From JAFNGF01 sp964567045 (GTDB taxonomy: Bacteria; Planctomycetota; Phycisphaerae; Sedimentisphaerales; Anaerobacaceae), in NCBI GenBank assembly GCA_964567045.1, contig CAZMLE010000002.1, positions 1 through 64,000 on the forward strand: DNA of 64,000 nt. Direction: 5' to 3'. The number at the start of each line of letters is the position of its first letter. The first letter of the stretch is position 1. A program made the translations under genes and the position numbers. The notes beneath the pieces are model-generated. The model saw nothing but the letters and a program-made list of their open reading frames with translations, was not told where the DNA came from and did no database searches. This document shows positions 38,166 through 46,563 of this stretch, in pieces.

Positions 38166-38969
38166 ATGAACATAATCGCGATAGACATCGGCAATACAAA
38201 CATTGCGATCGGCCTTTTTCTGGCCGGCAACGAGCAGTTTATTAAGTCAATTCCGGGCCAAGACCGGGTTGAGTTAACCGCCTGTCTGCAATCGGCCTGG
38301 GAGAAAGTCCCGGTCGCCCAGAGCTCCAAAGAGGAAAAACGCGACGGCGTTATCGTCGTCAGCAGCGTAAAGCCCGCCTGGACCGAATTTATCCAAGAGA
38401 TAGTAAAGGATAATCTGGGCGAAAAAATATACATTATAGGTAAAGACATACCGCTGCCGATGCCCGTGTGGCTGGATGAGCCTGCCAAGGTCGGCACCGA
38501 CCGAATAGTCTGCGCGGCAGCGGCTTACGCTGTAGTTGAAGACGCGGTAGTCGTTGCCGATTTCGGCACCGCTGTCACCATCGACCTGGTGGATGAACAC
38601 GGAGTCTTTCAGGGCGGCGTTATATGTCCGGGCTTTGAGATCAGCGCCCAGGCTCTTAAAGATAATACCGCTCAACTTCCCAAAGTAACCGTCACCAGGC
38701 CGAAAAGCCCCTACGGCAAAAACACCGCCGATGCCATAAATTGCGGACTGTACTACTCCATTATCGGGGCGTTGGAAGAAATCATCAGACGTTACGCCGA
38801 AAAAATTGGCAGATGGCCGCAAACAATCATTACCGGCAGCGGGGCCGGCATCATAAAAGACGACTGCGACTTCATCGACAAGTATGTGCCCAACCTGGTC
38901 GTCAAAGGCATCGTCCTGGCCTACCAAAAGTACATCGAAGCAAAAATCGAGCTTACCTCCGAGCCATGA
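38166..38969 (+). CDS. coaX: Type III pantothenate kinase
   Basis: A 267-residue CoaX-type kinase that phosphorylates pantothenate in the first step of coenzyme A synthesis, in the cytoplasm. The ASKHA motifs are clear: IAIDIGNTNIAIG at the N-terminus, VGTDRIVCAAAAYA, and ADFGTAVTIDLVD. Length fits the family. No strong Shine-Dalgarno precedes the ATG. The stop overlaps the next ATG (ATGA), so it is coupled to the MnmE-like gene. Confidence 0.93.
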   Translation: MNIIAIDIGNTNIAIGLFLAGNEQFIKSIPGQDRVELTACLQSAWEKVPVAQSSKEEKRDGVIVVSSVKPAWTEFIQEIVKDNLGEKIYIIGKDIPLPMPVWLDEPAKVGTDRIVCAAAAYAVVEDAVVVADFGTAVTIDLVDEHGVFQGGVICPGFEISAQALKDNTAQLPKVTVTRPKSPYGKNTADAINCGLYYSIIGALEEIIRRYAEKIGRWPQTIITGSGAGIIKDDCDFIDKYVPNLVVKGIVLAYQKYIEAKIELTSEP

Positions 38970-40147
38970 GCACTTTGGCTGCAGTAATGACCGACAAGGG
39001 CACGGGGGCGATAGCAACTATCCAGCTTTTCGGCGATTCAGCCGAAGCAGTCCTAAAAAAAATATTCAAGCCAACGGACGCCAAGTCAACCACATTCAGA
39101 ACCGGCAAAATACTGCTGGGCACAATTAACGACGGCTCTGAGACGATCGACCAGGTTGTTATCGGCTGTGAGGCTGATAACTGCTTTGCGATAAACTGCC
39201 ACGGCAATCCGCTCATAGTCGAGATGATAATGGAACTGCTGCGGCGATGCGGCGCAGAGCTTGTGACCGCCGAGCAATTATTGGCTAAGTCGCTCCAGAG
39301 GCAAGAACCCATCAACACAATCGCACTGGAAGCCAAACTGGCCTTGCCAAAGACCAAAACACTCGATGGCGCCAAAATAATCACAAATCAGATCGAGGCG
39401 GGTCTGGGCAAAAAAGTCACTGAGTGGCTACGGGACATAAACGCCATCCCTCTGAAGCAGATCAAAGCCCAGGCCTGGCAAATACTGAATAATAGCGTCC
39501 CCGCGAGGCTGATTATTGCCGGCTGCAAATCAGCGATAATCGGCCCACCAAATACCGGCAAGAGCACGCTGCTTAACTGTCTGAGCGGCCGGCAAAAGGC
39601 CATAGTCACTGACGTCAAGGGCACGACCCGTGATTGGGTCTCGGCACAATGCCAGATTCCGCCTCTTGCGCTGGAGCTGTTCGATACAGCCGGACTCGAT
39701 GAAAGACTCGCAGCCGCCTCTAAAGACGCTATTACAAAAGCTGCTCAGAAAAAGAGCCTGGAGATTTTGGAGCAGGCGGATTTGATCCTGCTCGTTCTTG
39801 ATAATAGCCAACCCGCAGATCAGCTTGAGCTGCAGCTTGTCAAAAAAATCGCCAAGAAAAGAGTTTTGACTATTTTGAATAAATCAGATTTGCCCTGCGC
39901 ACTGGACATCACCGAGCTGCCACAGACTTTGGCCAACACAGTCCAAATAAGCGCAGAGCTCGGCACCGGCCTGGAAAAGCTGGCGGAGAAAGTCCTGCAG
40001 GTCTGCGGCGTCGCCGATTTTGATTTGCGCCAGCCGGTCTGCGTAACCAGCCGACAGGAAAACCTGCTCAAGAAATTGAAGAAGGCCAGATCCAAATTTG
40101 AGGCCTCTTCAATTGTAACCGAGTTGTTGAACGGACCGATAGATTGA
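38966..40147 (+). CDS. MnmE/TrmE-like GTPase lacking the C-terminal cysteine motif
   Basis: A 393-residue GTPase with MnmE architecture: an N-terminal domain (VMTDKGTGAIATIQLFG), a helical region, and a G domain with GPPNTGKSTLLN, DTAG and NKSD (residues ~193-345). MnmE modifies tRNA wobble uridine with MnmG. The canonical protein is ~450 residues and ends with a Cys-Ile-Gly-Lys motif that is required for modification. This one ends in TELLNGPID, with no such cysteine, and the PGEFS-type helical-entry motif is also missing. It may be a divergent paralogue with another role. It is coupled to coaX. Confidence 0.8.
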   Translation: MSTLAAVMTDKGTGAIATIQLFGDSAEAVLKKIFKPTDAKSTTFRTGKILLGTINDGSETIDQVVIGCEADNCFAINCHGNPLIVEMIMELLRRCGAELVTAEQLLAKSLQRQEPINTIALEAKLALPKTKTLDGAKIITNQIEAGLGKKVTEWLRDINAIPLKQIKAQAWQILNNSVPARLIIAGCKSAIIGPPNTGKSTLLNCLSGRQKAIVTDVKGTTRDWVSAQCQIPPLALELFDTAGLDERLAAASKDAITKAAQKKSLEILEQADLILLVLDNSQPADQLELQLVKKIAKKRVLTILNKSDLPCALDITELPQTLANTVQISAELGTGLEKLAEKVLQVCGVADFDLRQPVCVTSRQENLLKKLKKARSKFEASSIVTELLNGPID

Positions 40148-40228
40148 GATTGCTTCGTCTGCCTATGGCAGACTCGCAATGACGTAGGGCGTAATGTCAT
40201 TGCGAGGAGCGCAGCGACGAAGCAATCT
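40148..40228. repeat. Inverted pair of family B repeats upstream of the GIY-YIG gene
   Basis: Units at 40148-40183 and 40196-40228, facing each other, with ends GATTGCTTCG and CGCAATGAC. The first unit starts directly after the MnmE-like stop; the second ends 18 bases before the GIY-YIG ATG. Confidence 0.85.
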
Positions 40229-40246
40229 AAATCCCAGAGACAGAAA

Positions 40247-40537
40247 ATGAATCAATATTGGGTGTACATAATGACAAATGTGCGCAATACAGTGCTGTAC
40301 ACCGGCGTTACAAATAATCTTCGCAAAAGAGTCGCCGAGCATAGAGGTAAGAAAGGCTCGAAATTCACGAGCAAGTATAACGTCGGAAAACTGGTCTATT
40401 ATGAAAGTTTCTCCCACATCTGGGATGCCATCGCCGCCGAAAAGAAAATCAAGGCAGGTTCACGTGCCAAAAAGATTCTGCTAATAGAAAGTACGAATCC
40501 TCAATGGAATGACCCATATGACGAGGCGTTAGAGTGA
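40247..40537 (+). CDS. Small GIY-YIG endonuclease
   Basis: A 96-residue single-domain nuclease of the YhbQ/UvrC-N type. It shows the paired tyrosine motifs VYI and YTG (in YWVYIM and VLYTGVT), the arginine in LRKRVAEH, and a glutamate in IAAEKKIK, the metal-binding residue. Length is normal for the single-domain form. It is bracketed by two inverted family B repeats on the left and four on the right; its TGA overlaps the first right-hand repeat. Its job may be repair, or it may belong with the repeats. Confidence 0.85.
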   Translation: MNQYWVYIMTNVRNTVLYTGVTNNLRKRVAEHRGKKGSKFTSKYNVGKLVYYESFSHIWDAIAAEKKIKAGSRAKKILLIESTNPQWNDPYDEALE

Positions 40538-40734
40538 GATTGCTTCCCCCCTCGGCTTCGCTTAGGGCTAAAGGCTCCGTGCGCTTGCAATGACCCGCCC
40601 ATCATGTCATTGCGAGTCCGCCGGAGCGGACGACTAAGCAATCTCAGCCGTAAGTTTTTAGATTGCTTCGCTCCGCTCGCAATAACACCGCGGGGCTGTC
40701 ATTGCGAGTCCGCCGAAGGCGGACGCGGCAATCT
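40538..40734. repeat. Array of four family B repeats downstream of the GIY-YIG gene
   Basis: Units at 40538-40594, 40606-40644, 40661-40686 and 40698-40734, in alternating orientation, with the shared ends GATTGC and GCAATGAC/GCAATAAC and different hairpins between (for example GTCCGCC/GGCGGAC). Confidence 0.85.
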
Positions 40735-40759
40735 CTTCATCGTTGCACCGCGCTTAAAG

Positions 40760-40787
40760 TTGCCATGCCAGGCGCTCGGTGTATAAT
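40760..40787 (+). promoter_or_regulatory. Strong mutS promoter placed to give a leaderless mRNA
   Basis: TTGCCA and TATAAT with a 16-base spacer. The -10 box ends eight bases before the mutS ATG, so transcription should begin at or next to the start codon. No Shine-Dalgarno is present. Confidence 0.7.
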
Positions 40788-40795
40788 TGTGCAGC

Positions 40796-43426
40796 ATGAC
40801 CACGGAGAATGAAAAACTGACGCCGGCGATGAAGCAGTTCCACCAGTTCAAGCAAAAGTATCCTGACTGCGTTCTGTTTTTTCGCATGGGCGATTTCTAC
40901 GAGACTTTCTACGAAGACGCCGAGACCTGCTCAAAAGTTCTCGGCCTGACCCTTACCAGCCGAAGCAAAGGCGATAATCCCATCCCGCTGGCGGGCGTGC
41001 CATATCACGCTGTCGATGGGTATCTAAAAAAAATGCTGCAAGCTGGCTATAAAGTTGCTGTCTGTGAGCAGGTCGAAGACCCCAGGACCGCAAAGGGCGT
41101 CGTCAAGCGAGACGTAATTCGTATCGTCACTCCAGGGACACTGACCGATGACATGCTGCTGGAGGCAAAAGAAGATAATTTCCTCTGTGCGGTAAGCCTG
41201 GGCACAAAATCGACTGCGGCAATTAGCTGGGTGGATATTTCGACCGGCCATTTTTTCGTCCAGGAGCTGCCGGAGAAAAACCTGCTCGATGAGCTGCTCC
41301 GGCTAAACCCCGCTGAGTGTTTGCTGCCGGATAAACGTGGTGAATTATTTGAAGCCGAGACCAGAAAACTCGCCGCAGACATAACCCAATTAACCAAAGC
41401 TAGCGTAACCGAACGCCCTGCCTGGTATTTCGACCCTTATCAGGCAAGACAACGCTTGCTGAAGCATTTCGGCACCGCCACGCTCGAAGGCTTCGGCATC
41501 GGCGACCACGATTATGGCCTGATCTGCCCCGCTGGCGCCATTATCGAATACCTTAATGAAACGCAAAAAACTACGCTCGGCCATATCCAGAGTCTGAAAA
41601 AAATCAATCGTCAGAGTTTCCTGCAGATCGACCAGACCAGCCTGCGAAGCCTGGAGATCCTGCGAACCATCCGCACCGAGAGCAAAAAGGGCTCGCTGCT
41701 GGATTGCCTGGACGAAACCGTAACAGCGGCGGGCGGCAGAATGATGCGGGCCTGGCTATGTATGCCCTTGTGTGACCTCGGCACCATCGAGCTGCGCCAG
41801 GACGGCGTAGAAGAGCTCAAGAGCGCCGACTCCAGACTCACCGATATTCGCAAGCTGCTCTCAGCCATAGCCGACACCGAGCGAATCGTCGCTCGCATCA
41901 GCACGTTCAGGGTCACGCCGCCAGACTTGGTCGCTCTTGCAGAAACGCTGCGACAGATACCTCATCTGCGGGAAATCCTGCAGGGATTTACCGCCGACCT
42001 GCTTGTACAACTGGCAGGGCGATGCGACAGTATGGACGAATTAGCAGAACTGCTCGAGCGTGCAATCGAGCCGGATTGTCCCTCCCATCTTCGCGATGGC
42101 GGCGTAATACGAGACGGCTTCTCGCAAGAGCTTGACCGCCTGCGCTCAATCTCCAGAGATGGACAGTCCTGGCTGCGGCAATATCAAAAACAGCAGATCG
42201 AGCGGACCGGCATCGGCAATCTGCGAATCGGCTACAACCAAGTCTTCGGCTATTATATTGAAGTCACTCGCTCATCCGCGGATAAAGTGCCCGCCGACTA
42301 TGTCCGCAAGCAGACAATCAAGAATGCCGAACGCTATATCACCGAGGAGCTTAAAGAATACGAGACCCAGGCTCTGGGTGCCGAAGAAAAATCGCTGGAA
42401 TTGGAACAGCAGCTATTTGACGAGCTCCGCCGCCACGCGGCCCAATACATAAGTAGACTTCAGGCGCTGGCCGATACCCTGGCTCAGTGCGATTGCCTTG
42501 CCAGCCTTGCGTATCTTGCTAAGCGGCGAAACTACATCCGTCCAAAAATAACCGAGGGCAGGGAGCTTATCATACGCGAGGGAAGACATCCGGTTCTGGC
42601 TGAAACGCTCGGACCGGAATTTGTGCCCAACGACGTCCAGCTGGGCAACGGGGCCGGCGACATCCTTGTTATCACCGGTCCCAATATGAGCGGCAAAAGT
42701 ACTTATATCCGGCAGGTTGCGCTTCTTGTCTTGATGGCGCAGGCCGGCTCGTTCGTACCCGCCAAAGACGCGCAGATTGGCTTGGTCGACAGAATCTTTA
42801 CCCGCGTCGGTGCATCCGATGAGCTTGTCCGCGGCCAATCTACGTTCATGGTCGAGATGACCGAGACAGCCAATATCATAAATAACGCCACGGGCAAATC
42901 GCTTGTTATTCTTGACGAAGTTGGCCGCGGCACCAGCACCTATGACGGCCTTGCCCTTGCCTGGGCGATCACCGAGCACATTGCGACAAACATGAAATGC
43001 CGGACGCTTTTTGCCACGCATTACCACGAGCTAACCGAATTGGCCGACCTATTTGCGAACATCAAAAATTGCAACGTGGCGGTGCGCGAGTGGATGGACG
43101 AGGTAGTCTTTTTACACAAGATTTTGCCCGGCGGAACCGACAAAAGCTACGGCATCCACGTTGCAAAGCTGGCCGGCGTGCCGAAATCTATCGTAAAGCG
43201 CAGCGCCGAAATCCTCGAAGAGCTCGAATCTACTTTCGCCAAAGAAGCCACCAGCGACCGCCTCGCCCGGCACAAAACAAAACAGCCGGACGAGAACCTG
43301 CTCTTTGTGGAAAAACACAAATCAGTACTGGAAAAGCTCGCCTCCACCGACATCAATAGGCTTACCCCAATAGAAGCCATAAACTTGCTAAGCCAAATAA
43401 AGAACCAGATGGAGGAAAGATCGTAG
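40796..43426 (+). CDS. mutS: DNA mismatch repair protein MutS
   Basis: An 876-residue MutS that recognises mismatches and starts repair with MutL. The N-terminal mismatch-binding motif FFRMGDFYETFYEDA is present, as are the Walker A GPNMSGKSTYIRQ and the Walker B/signature region DEVGRGTSTYDGLALAW in the ATPase domain. The length and order of domains are normal. The ATG at 40796 is preceded by a -10 box at eight bases and no Shine-Dalgarno. A mutL partner is not in the window. Confidence 0.97.
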   Translation: MTTENEKLTPAMKQFHQFKQKYPDCVLFFRMGDFYETFYEDAETCSKVLGLTLTSRSKGDNPIPLAGVPYHAVDGYLKKMLQAGYKVAVCEQVEDPRTAKGVVKRDVIRIVTPGTLTDDMLLEAKEDNFLCAVSLGTKSTAAISWVDISTGHFFVQELPEKNLLDELLRLNPAECLLPDKRGELFEAETRKLAADITQLTKASVTERPAWYFDPYQARQRLLKHFGTATLEGFGIGDHDYGLICPAGAIIEYLNETQKTTLGHIQSLKKINRQSFLQIDQTSLRSLEILRTIRTESKKGSLLDCLDETVTAAGGRMMRAWLCMPLCDLGTIELRQDGVEELKSADSRLTDIRKLLSAIADTERIVARISTFRVTPPDLVALAETLRQIPHLREILQGFTADLLVQLAGRCDSMDELAELLERAIEPDCPSHLRDGGVIRDGFSQELDRLRSISRDGQSWLRQYQKQQIERTGIGNLRIGYNQVFGYYIEVTRSSADKVPADYVRKQTIKNAERYITEELKEYETQALGAEEKSLELEQQLFDELRRHAAQYISRLQALADTLAQCDCLASLAYLAKRRNYIRPKITEGRELIIREGRHPVLAETLGPEFVPNDVQLGNGAGDILVITGPNMSGKSTYIRQVALLVLMAQAGSFVPAKDAQIGLVDRIFTRVGASDELVRGQSTFMVEMTETANIINNATGKSLVILDEVGRGTSTYDGLALAWAITEHIATNMKCRTLFATHYHELTELADLFANIKNCNVAVREWMDEVVFLHKILPGGTDKSYGIHVAKLAGVPKSIVKRSAEILEELESTFAKEATSDRLARHKTKQPDENLLFVEKHKSVLEKLASTDINRLTPIEAINLLSQIKNQMEERS

Positions 43427-43482
43427 TCCCATTGAAATGATCGAAAGGCAAAGGAACCTAAAAGAATTCGCACTTGCCCTGC

Positions 43483-43512
43483 TTGTGGATAGTTGCATAG
43501 TTTTTGTATAAT
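43483..43512 (+). promoter_or_regulatory. Probable promoter of the MNT/HEPN pair
   Basis: TTGTGG at 43483 and TATAAT at 43507-43512 with an 18-base spacer, about 57 bases before the MNT ATG. Confidence 0.5.
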
Positions 43513-43568
43513 TCACGTATCTGATATGTTCGGAACAACAGGATGAAAGAAAAGAGCTGGCTGTGGCT

Positions 43569-43889
43569 ATGATCAGCGACGATCTTCTTAACAAAGTAAA
43601 GCACCGATTAGTCCACGGCTTTCACCCTGACAAAATCATCCTCTTCGGCTCTCAGGCAAGAGGTACAGCCGATAACCGGAGCGATGTTGACATCCTCGTT
43701 ATTTGCCGCTTCCAGGGCAAACGTCGGCAGTTGATGCTGGAAATGGATAGGGTCTTAAGCGACCTGGAGTATGCGTTTGACATACTGATTTCAACTCCCG
43801 AAGAATTCCAAAGAGATCGCTTCATTCCGGGCACAATAAGCAGGTATGCCGAAAAGGAAGGAAAAGTGCTCTATGAAAACGCCCAGTGA
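43569..43889 (+). CDS. MNT-domain nucleotidyltransferase (antitoxin of the HEPN pair)
   Basis: A 106-residue minimal nucleotidyltransferase. The active-site pattern is FGSQARGTADNRSDVDILV (GS plus DxD), with a third acid in AFDILIS. In MNT/HEPN toxin-antitoxin systems this protein neutralises the HEPN toxin by adding AMP. It overlaps the downstream HEPN gene by 17 bases. Confidence 0.85.
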   Translation: MISDDLLNKVKHRLVHGFHPDKIILFGSQARGTADNRSDVDILVICRFQGKRRQLMLEMDRVLSDLEYAFDILISTPEEFQRDRFIPGTISRYAEKEGKVLYENAQ

Positions 43890-44307
43890 TGAAATCCTGC
43901 ATAAAGTCGGTCAGTGGCTTGCCCTTGCCGATGAAGATTTACAACTGGCGACTTACGCTTTGAAGATGCGACAAAAAGCACGGCCGTTTCGGTTGATTGC
44001 TTATCACGCTCAACAATGCGCAGAAAAGTGCCTCAAGGCATTTTTGGTCTATCATAACGTAGATTTCCCTTACACACATAACATTAGGAGACTGTTGAAA
44101 CTATGCGAGAAATACGCAGCGTGGGCGGAAAAACTCAAAGATGCTGAGGAACTGACCCAGTATTCTATTACAGCTCGCTATCCCGGCCAAGCCGAAGAAG
44201 TGACATCGCAAGAGGCCCAGCGCACTGTCTCACTTGCCCGGCAAGTCCGCAATCAGGTGCGGGCCGGACTTGAAGAGCTTGGCTTGAAGCTGCCAAAGCA
44301 ATCTTGA
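43873..44307 (+). CDS. HEPN-domain protein (likely RNase toxin)
   Basis: A 144-residue all-helical HEPN protein, usually an RNase toxin whose partner is the MNT protein. The RX4H active-site motif is in RLIAYHAQQCAEKCLKAFL, and TARYPGQ is typical for the family. The ATG at 43873 has GGAAGG upstream and lies inside the MNT gene end, so the two are translated together. Confidence 0.88.
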   Translation: MKTPSDEILHKVGQWLALADEDLQLATYALKMRQKARPFRLIAYHAQQCAEKCLKAFLVYHNVDFPYTHNIRRLLKLCEKYAAWAEKLKDAEELTQYSITARYPGQAEEVTSQEAQRTVSLARQVRNQVRAGLEELGLKLPKQS

Positions 44308-44381
44308 TTAGGAGGCATTTAGCCGCCGCTGGCACGGCGACGGGTATACTTACTGTACTGTGTCAAGAAAGGGGAAGTACT

Positions 44382-45194
44382 ATGAACACGGGTCTGAAAT
44401 CAAAACTGGCGGTCCTCTGCGGCCTTTTGCTGCTGCAGGCCGGCTGCTCAGAGGTCGAAATCACCGGCAGACAACAGTTCAATATCGTGCCCGATTCAAT
44501 GATAAACTCGATGAGCTTTCAATCCTACGGCGAATTTCTCGCCCAGCATAAACTCAGTAGCAACGTCCAGCAGACCCAGATGGTCAAGCAGGTGGGCAGC
44601 CGAATCCGAACCGCCGTAGAGCGATACTGCCTGGAGAACTACTGCTCGGAGAAGCTGGAAGGCTACCAGTGGGAATTTAACCTCGTCGAGGACCCCAACG
44701 TCAACGCCTGGTGTATGCCGGGCGGAAAGGTCGTGGTCTATACGGGCATATTGCCGGTTACGCAGAATGAGGCCGGGCTGGCGGTGGTTATGGGCCACGA
44801 GATCGCACACGCCTTTGCCAAGCACGGGGCAGAGAGAATGACGCAGGGCCTACTGGTAGATTTTGGCGGCATGGCTCTATCGAAAGCTATGGAAACCAAG
44901 CCCGCCCAGACGAAAGAGCTTTTCATGCTGTCCTACGGCTTAGGCACGCAGGTGGGCGTTTTGCTTCCTTATAGCCGGCTGCACGAGAACGAGGCGGATC
45001 GCCTGGGTCTGATATTTATGGCTATGGCCAGCTATAATCCTGATGAGGCCGTCACTTTTTGGCAGCGAATGGCCGCTGAGAACAAAGGCCCACGTCCGCC
45101 GGAGTTCTTGAGCACGCATCCAGCCGGCGAAACCCGCATCCAGAACCTCCAGACCATCATCCCCGAAGCTATGCAATATTATCGAAAACAATAA
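44382..45194 (+). CDS. M48-family metallopeptidase lipoprotein
   Basis: A 270-residue zinc protease of the M48 family (LoiP/BepA-like) that works on the envelope. It has a lipoprotein signal (LLLLQAGC), the zinc motif HEIAH, and the third ligand region RLHENEADRLG. AAGGGG precedes the ATG, and a TATACT box is at 44345. Such proteases degrade misfolded outer-membrane proteins; the exact substrate is not visible. Confidence 0.92.
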   Translation: MNTGLKSKLAVLCGLLLLQAGCSEVEITGRQQFNIVPDSMINSMSFQSYGEFLAQHKLSSNVQQTQMVKQVGSRIRTAVERYCLENYCSEKLEGYQWEFNLVEDPNVNAWCMPGGKVVVYTGILPVTQNEAGLAVVMGHEIAHAFAKHGAERMTQGLLVDFGGMALSKAMETKPAQTKELFMLSYGLGTQVGVLLPYSRLHENEADRLGLIFMAMASYNPDEAVTFWQRMAAENKGPRPPEFLSTHPAGETRIQNLQTIIPEAMQYYRKQ

Positions 45195-45305
45195 GTAAAA
45201 AACTCTACAAGATTCTAAACGTTTGAAATTGTAAATTAACAAATGAAAACTTAAATTATTAAATGATATAAATGTGAGATTGAATATAAATATACGCTCT
45301 ATTAA

Positions 45306-46313
45306 TCATTTGGAGCTTGTATAGCGACCAAATGATTGTAGAATATGTTTTTCTAATTTTTCTTTCAATTCTCCTTCGCTTTTCCATACTAATATGTTTC
45401 GATGTTCCAAATCAAAATGGACTCGTTTAAAATCGTCATCGGCATTTGCAAAAGAATCTTTCCTACATGTCAAAACAACAGCAATATCAAGACCGTGTGC
45501 GAAACCAACTTCGTAATAAACACTTTGCCGATTATATGTAAGGTCAGCTACCATAAATCTGCTTCGTCGTATATTGTCATATATTCGTACATCGATAATG
45601 TCTTGATGAGGATCGAGATCAACAAAATATGGCTCATAGCCTAAATCTTTTAATGTTCCAGCTATAGTGCTTCTGGCTAAATCAAGTTCTGGAGTAATAC
45701 ATGAAGCTACAAATATGATGGGCCCAGTTTTAGCAGATTGTCTAATGTTTTCTACACGCTGAAAGCCTTGCTCTGTTAATCTGAATGAACGTGTTGTCGT
45801 ATTAGCATCCTGTTTTATGTAACCATTTTCAGAAAGCGTGTCCAGAATCAAAATCGCCTCATTGTCATCTAGAGTCGGTACTATATATCTATCTGTAGCC
45901 CAAGTAAATTCCGCGCCAAACTTATCTGAGCGAGTCGCCATGTTATAAAGGGTCTGTTCGTACTTTTGAATTGGACTTAACTCAGTTTTATATAAAGCTA
46001 TTGCTTGTTCAAGAAGCAATATCCGGTTTGGACTTTGTTCTCCAGCAACTTGCTTACCAAAGAAACTGACAATTCCTTCTATCGCACGAAAACCCGAAGA
46101 ATCATGGGTTTCGTAAAGATATCGACTTATGCGTTTGAGTAACAATGGATCTTTCTTCAGATAATCTTTGTAGAATTGTATAAAACCGTATGTGAGGTTA
46201 TATATTCCATGGACTGGACAGTTATATTGGACACAAGAACTTCCGCCTATTTCATTAGGTATTACACCATCACAAAATGGGCATTTCGACAAATCCTTGT
46301 TATCAGCGGACAT
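45306..46313 (-). CDS. Zinc-ribbon protein with a TIR/deoxyribosyltransferase-like C-terminal domain
   Basis: A 335-residue protein of three parts: an N-terminal Cys/His cluster (CPFCDGVIP...CPVHG), a central helical/winged-helix-like region with ENGYIKQDANTTT, and a C-terminal Rossmann-like domain with IIFVASCITPELDLA, then IRRSRFMVADLTYNRQSVYY and VGFAHGLDIAVVLTC. This end resembles nucleoside 2-deoxyribosyltransferase-like/TIR-like domains that cleave N-glycosidic bonds. The gene is AT-rich compared with its neighbours and stands alone, with AGGAG nine bases before the ATG at 46313. Its real activity is unknown; a stress or defence role is possible. Confidence 0.6.
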   Translation of the reverse strand: MSADNKDLSKCPFCDGVIPNEIGGSSCVQYNCPVHGIYNLTYGFIQFYKDYLKKDPLLLKRISRYLYETHDSSGFRAIEGIVSFFGKQVAGEQSPNRILLLEQAIALYKTELSPIQKYEQTLYNMATRSDKFGAEFTWATDRYIVPTLDDNEAILILDTLSENGYIKQDANTTTRSFRLTEQGFQRVENIRQSAKTGPIIFVASCITPELDLARSTIAGTLKDLGYEPYFVDLDPHQDIIDVRIYDNIRRSRFMVADLTYNRQSVYYEVGFAHGLDIAVVLTCRKDSFANADDDFKRVHFDLEHRNILVWKSEGELKEKLEKHILQSFGRYTSSK

Positions 46314-46563
46314 TCCTATCAACTCCTTTGATTCCGTAAATAAATGCTGTTGTTCGCTTTACCTCTTTAAAATAATCCAGATAGTAATTTCTGTCAAACC
46401 AAATCCCTTCCCAAGGCCCGGCCGATTCGTATTTCGTGACTCGTCGCTCGTGACTGGGGATTCGTAGGAAAAGTGGATTCCCGCTGGAGTTTAGCCCGTA
46501 TTTTGATGCGGGGCGGGAATGACGGCCATCATAGTCCGGAAGATAAAGATCAGCCATGCGAAC
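46314..46563. repeat. Spacer with a CGGGAAT palindrome and a degenerate GACGAGC element
   Basis: The palindrome ATTCCCGC/GCGGGAAT spans 46477-46520. A short CGTGACTCGTCGCTCGTGAC piece related to the minisatellite is at 46436-46455. Confidence 0.65.

Noticed and set aside
40148..40734. Possible CRISPR array around the GIY-YIG gene
   Set aside because: The units alternate in orientation and differ in length and internal hairpin, and there are no evenly sized spacers or cas genes.
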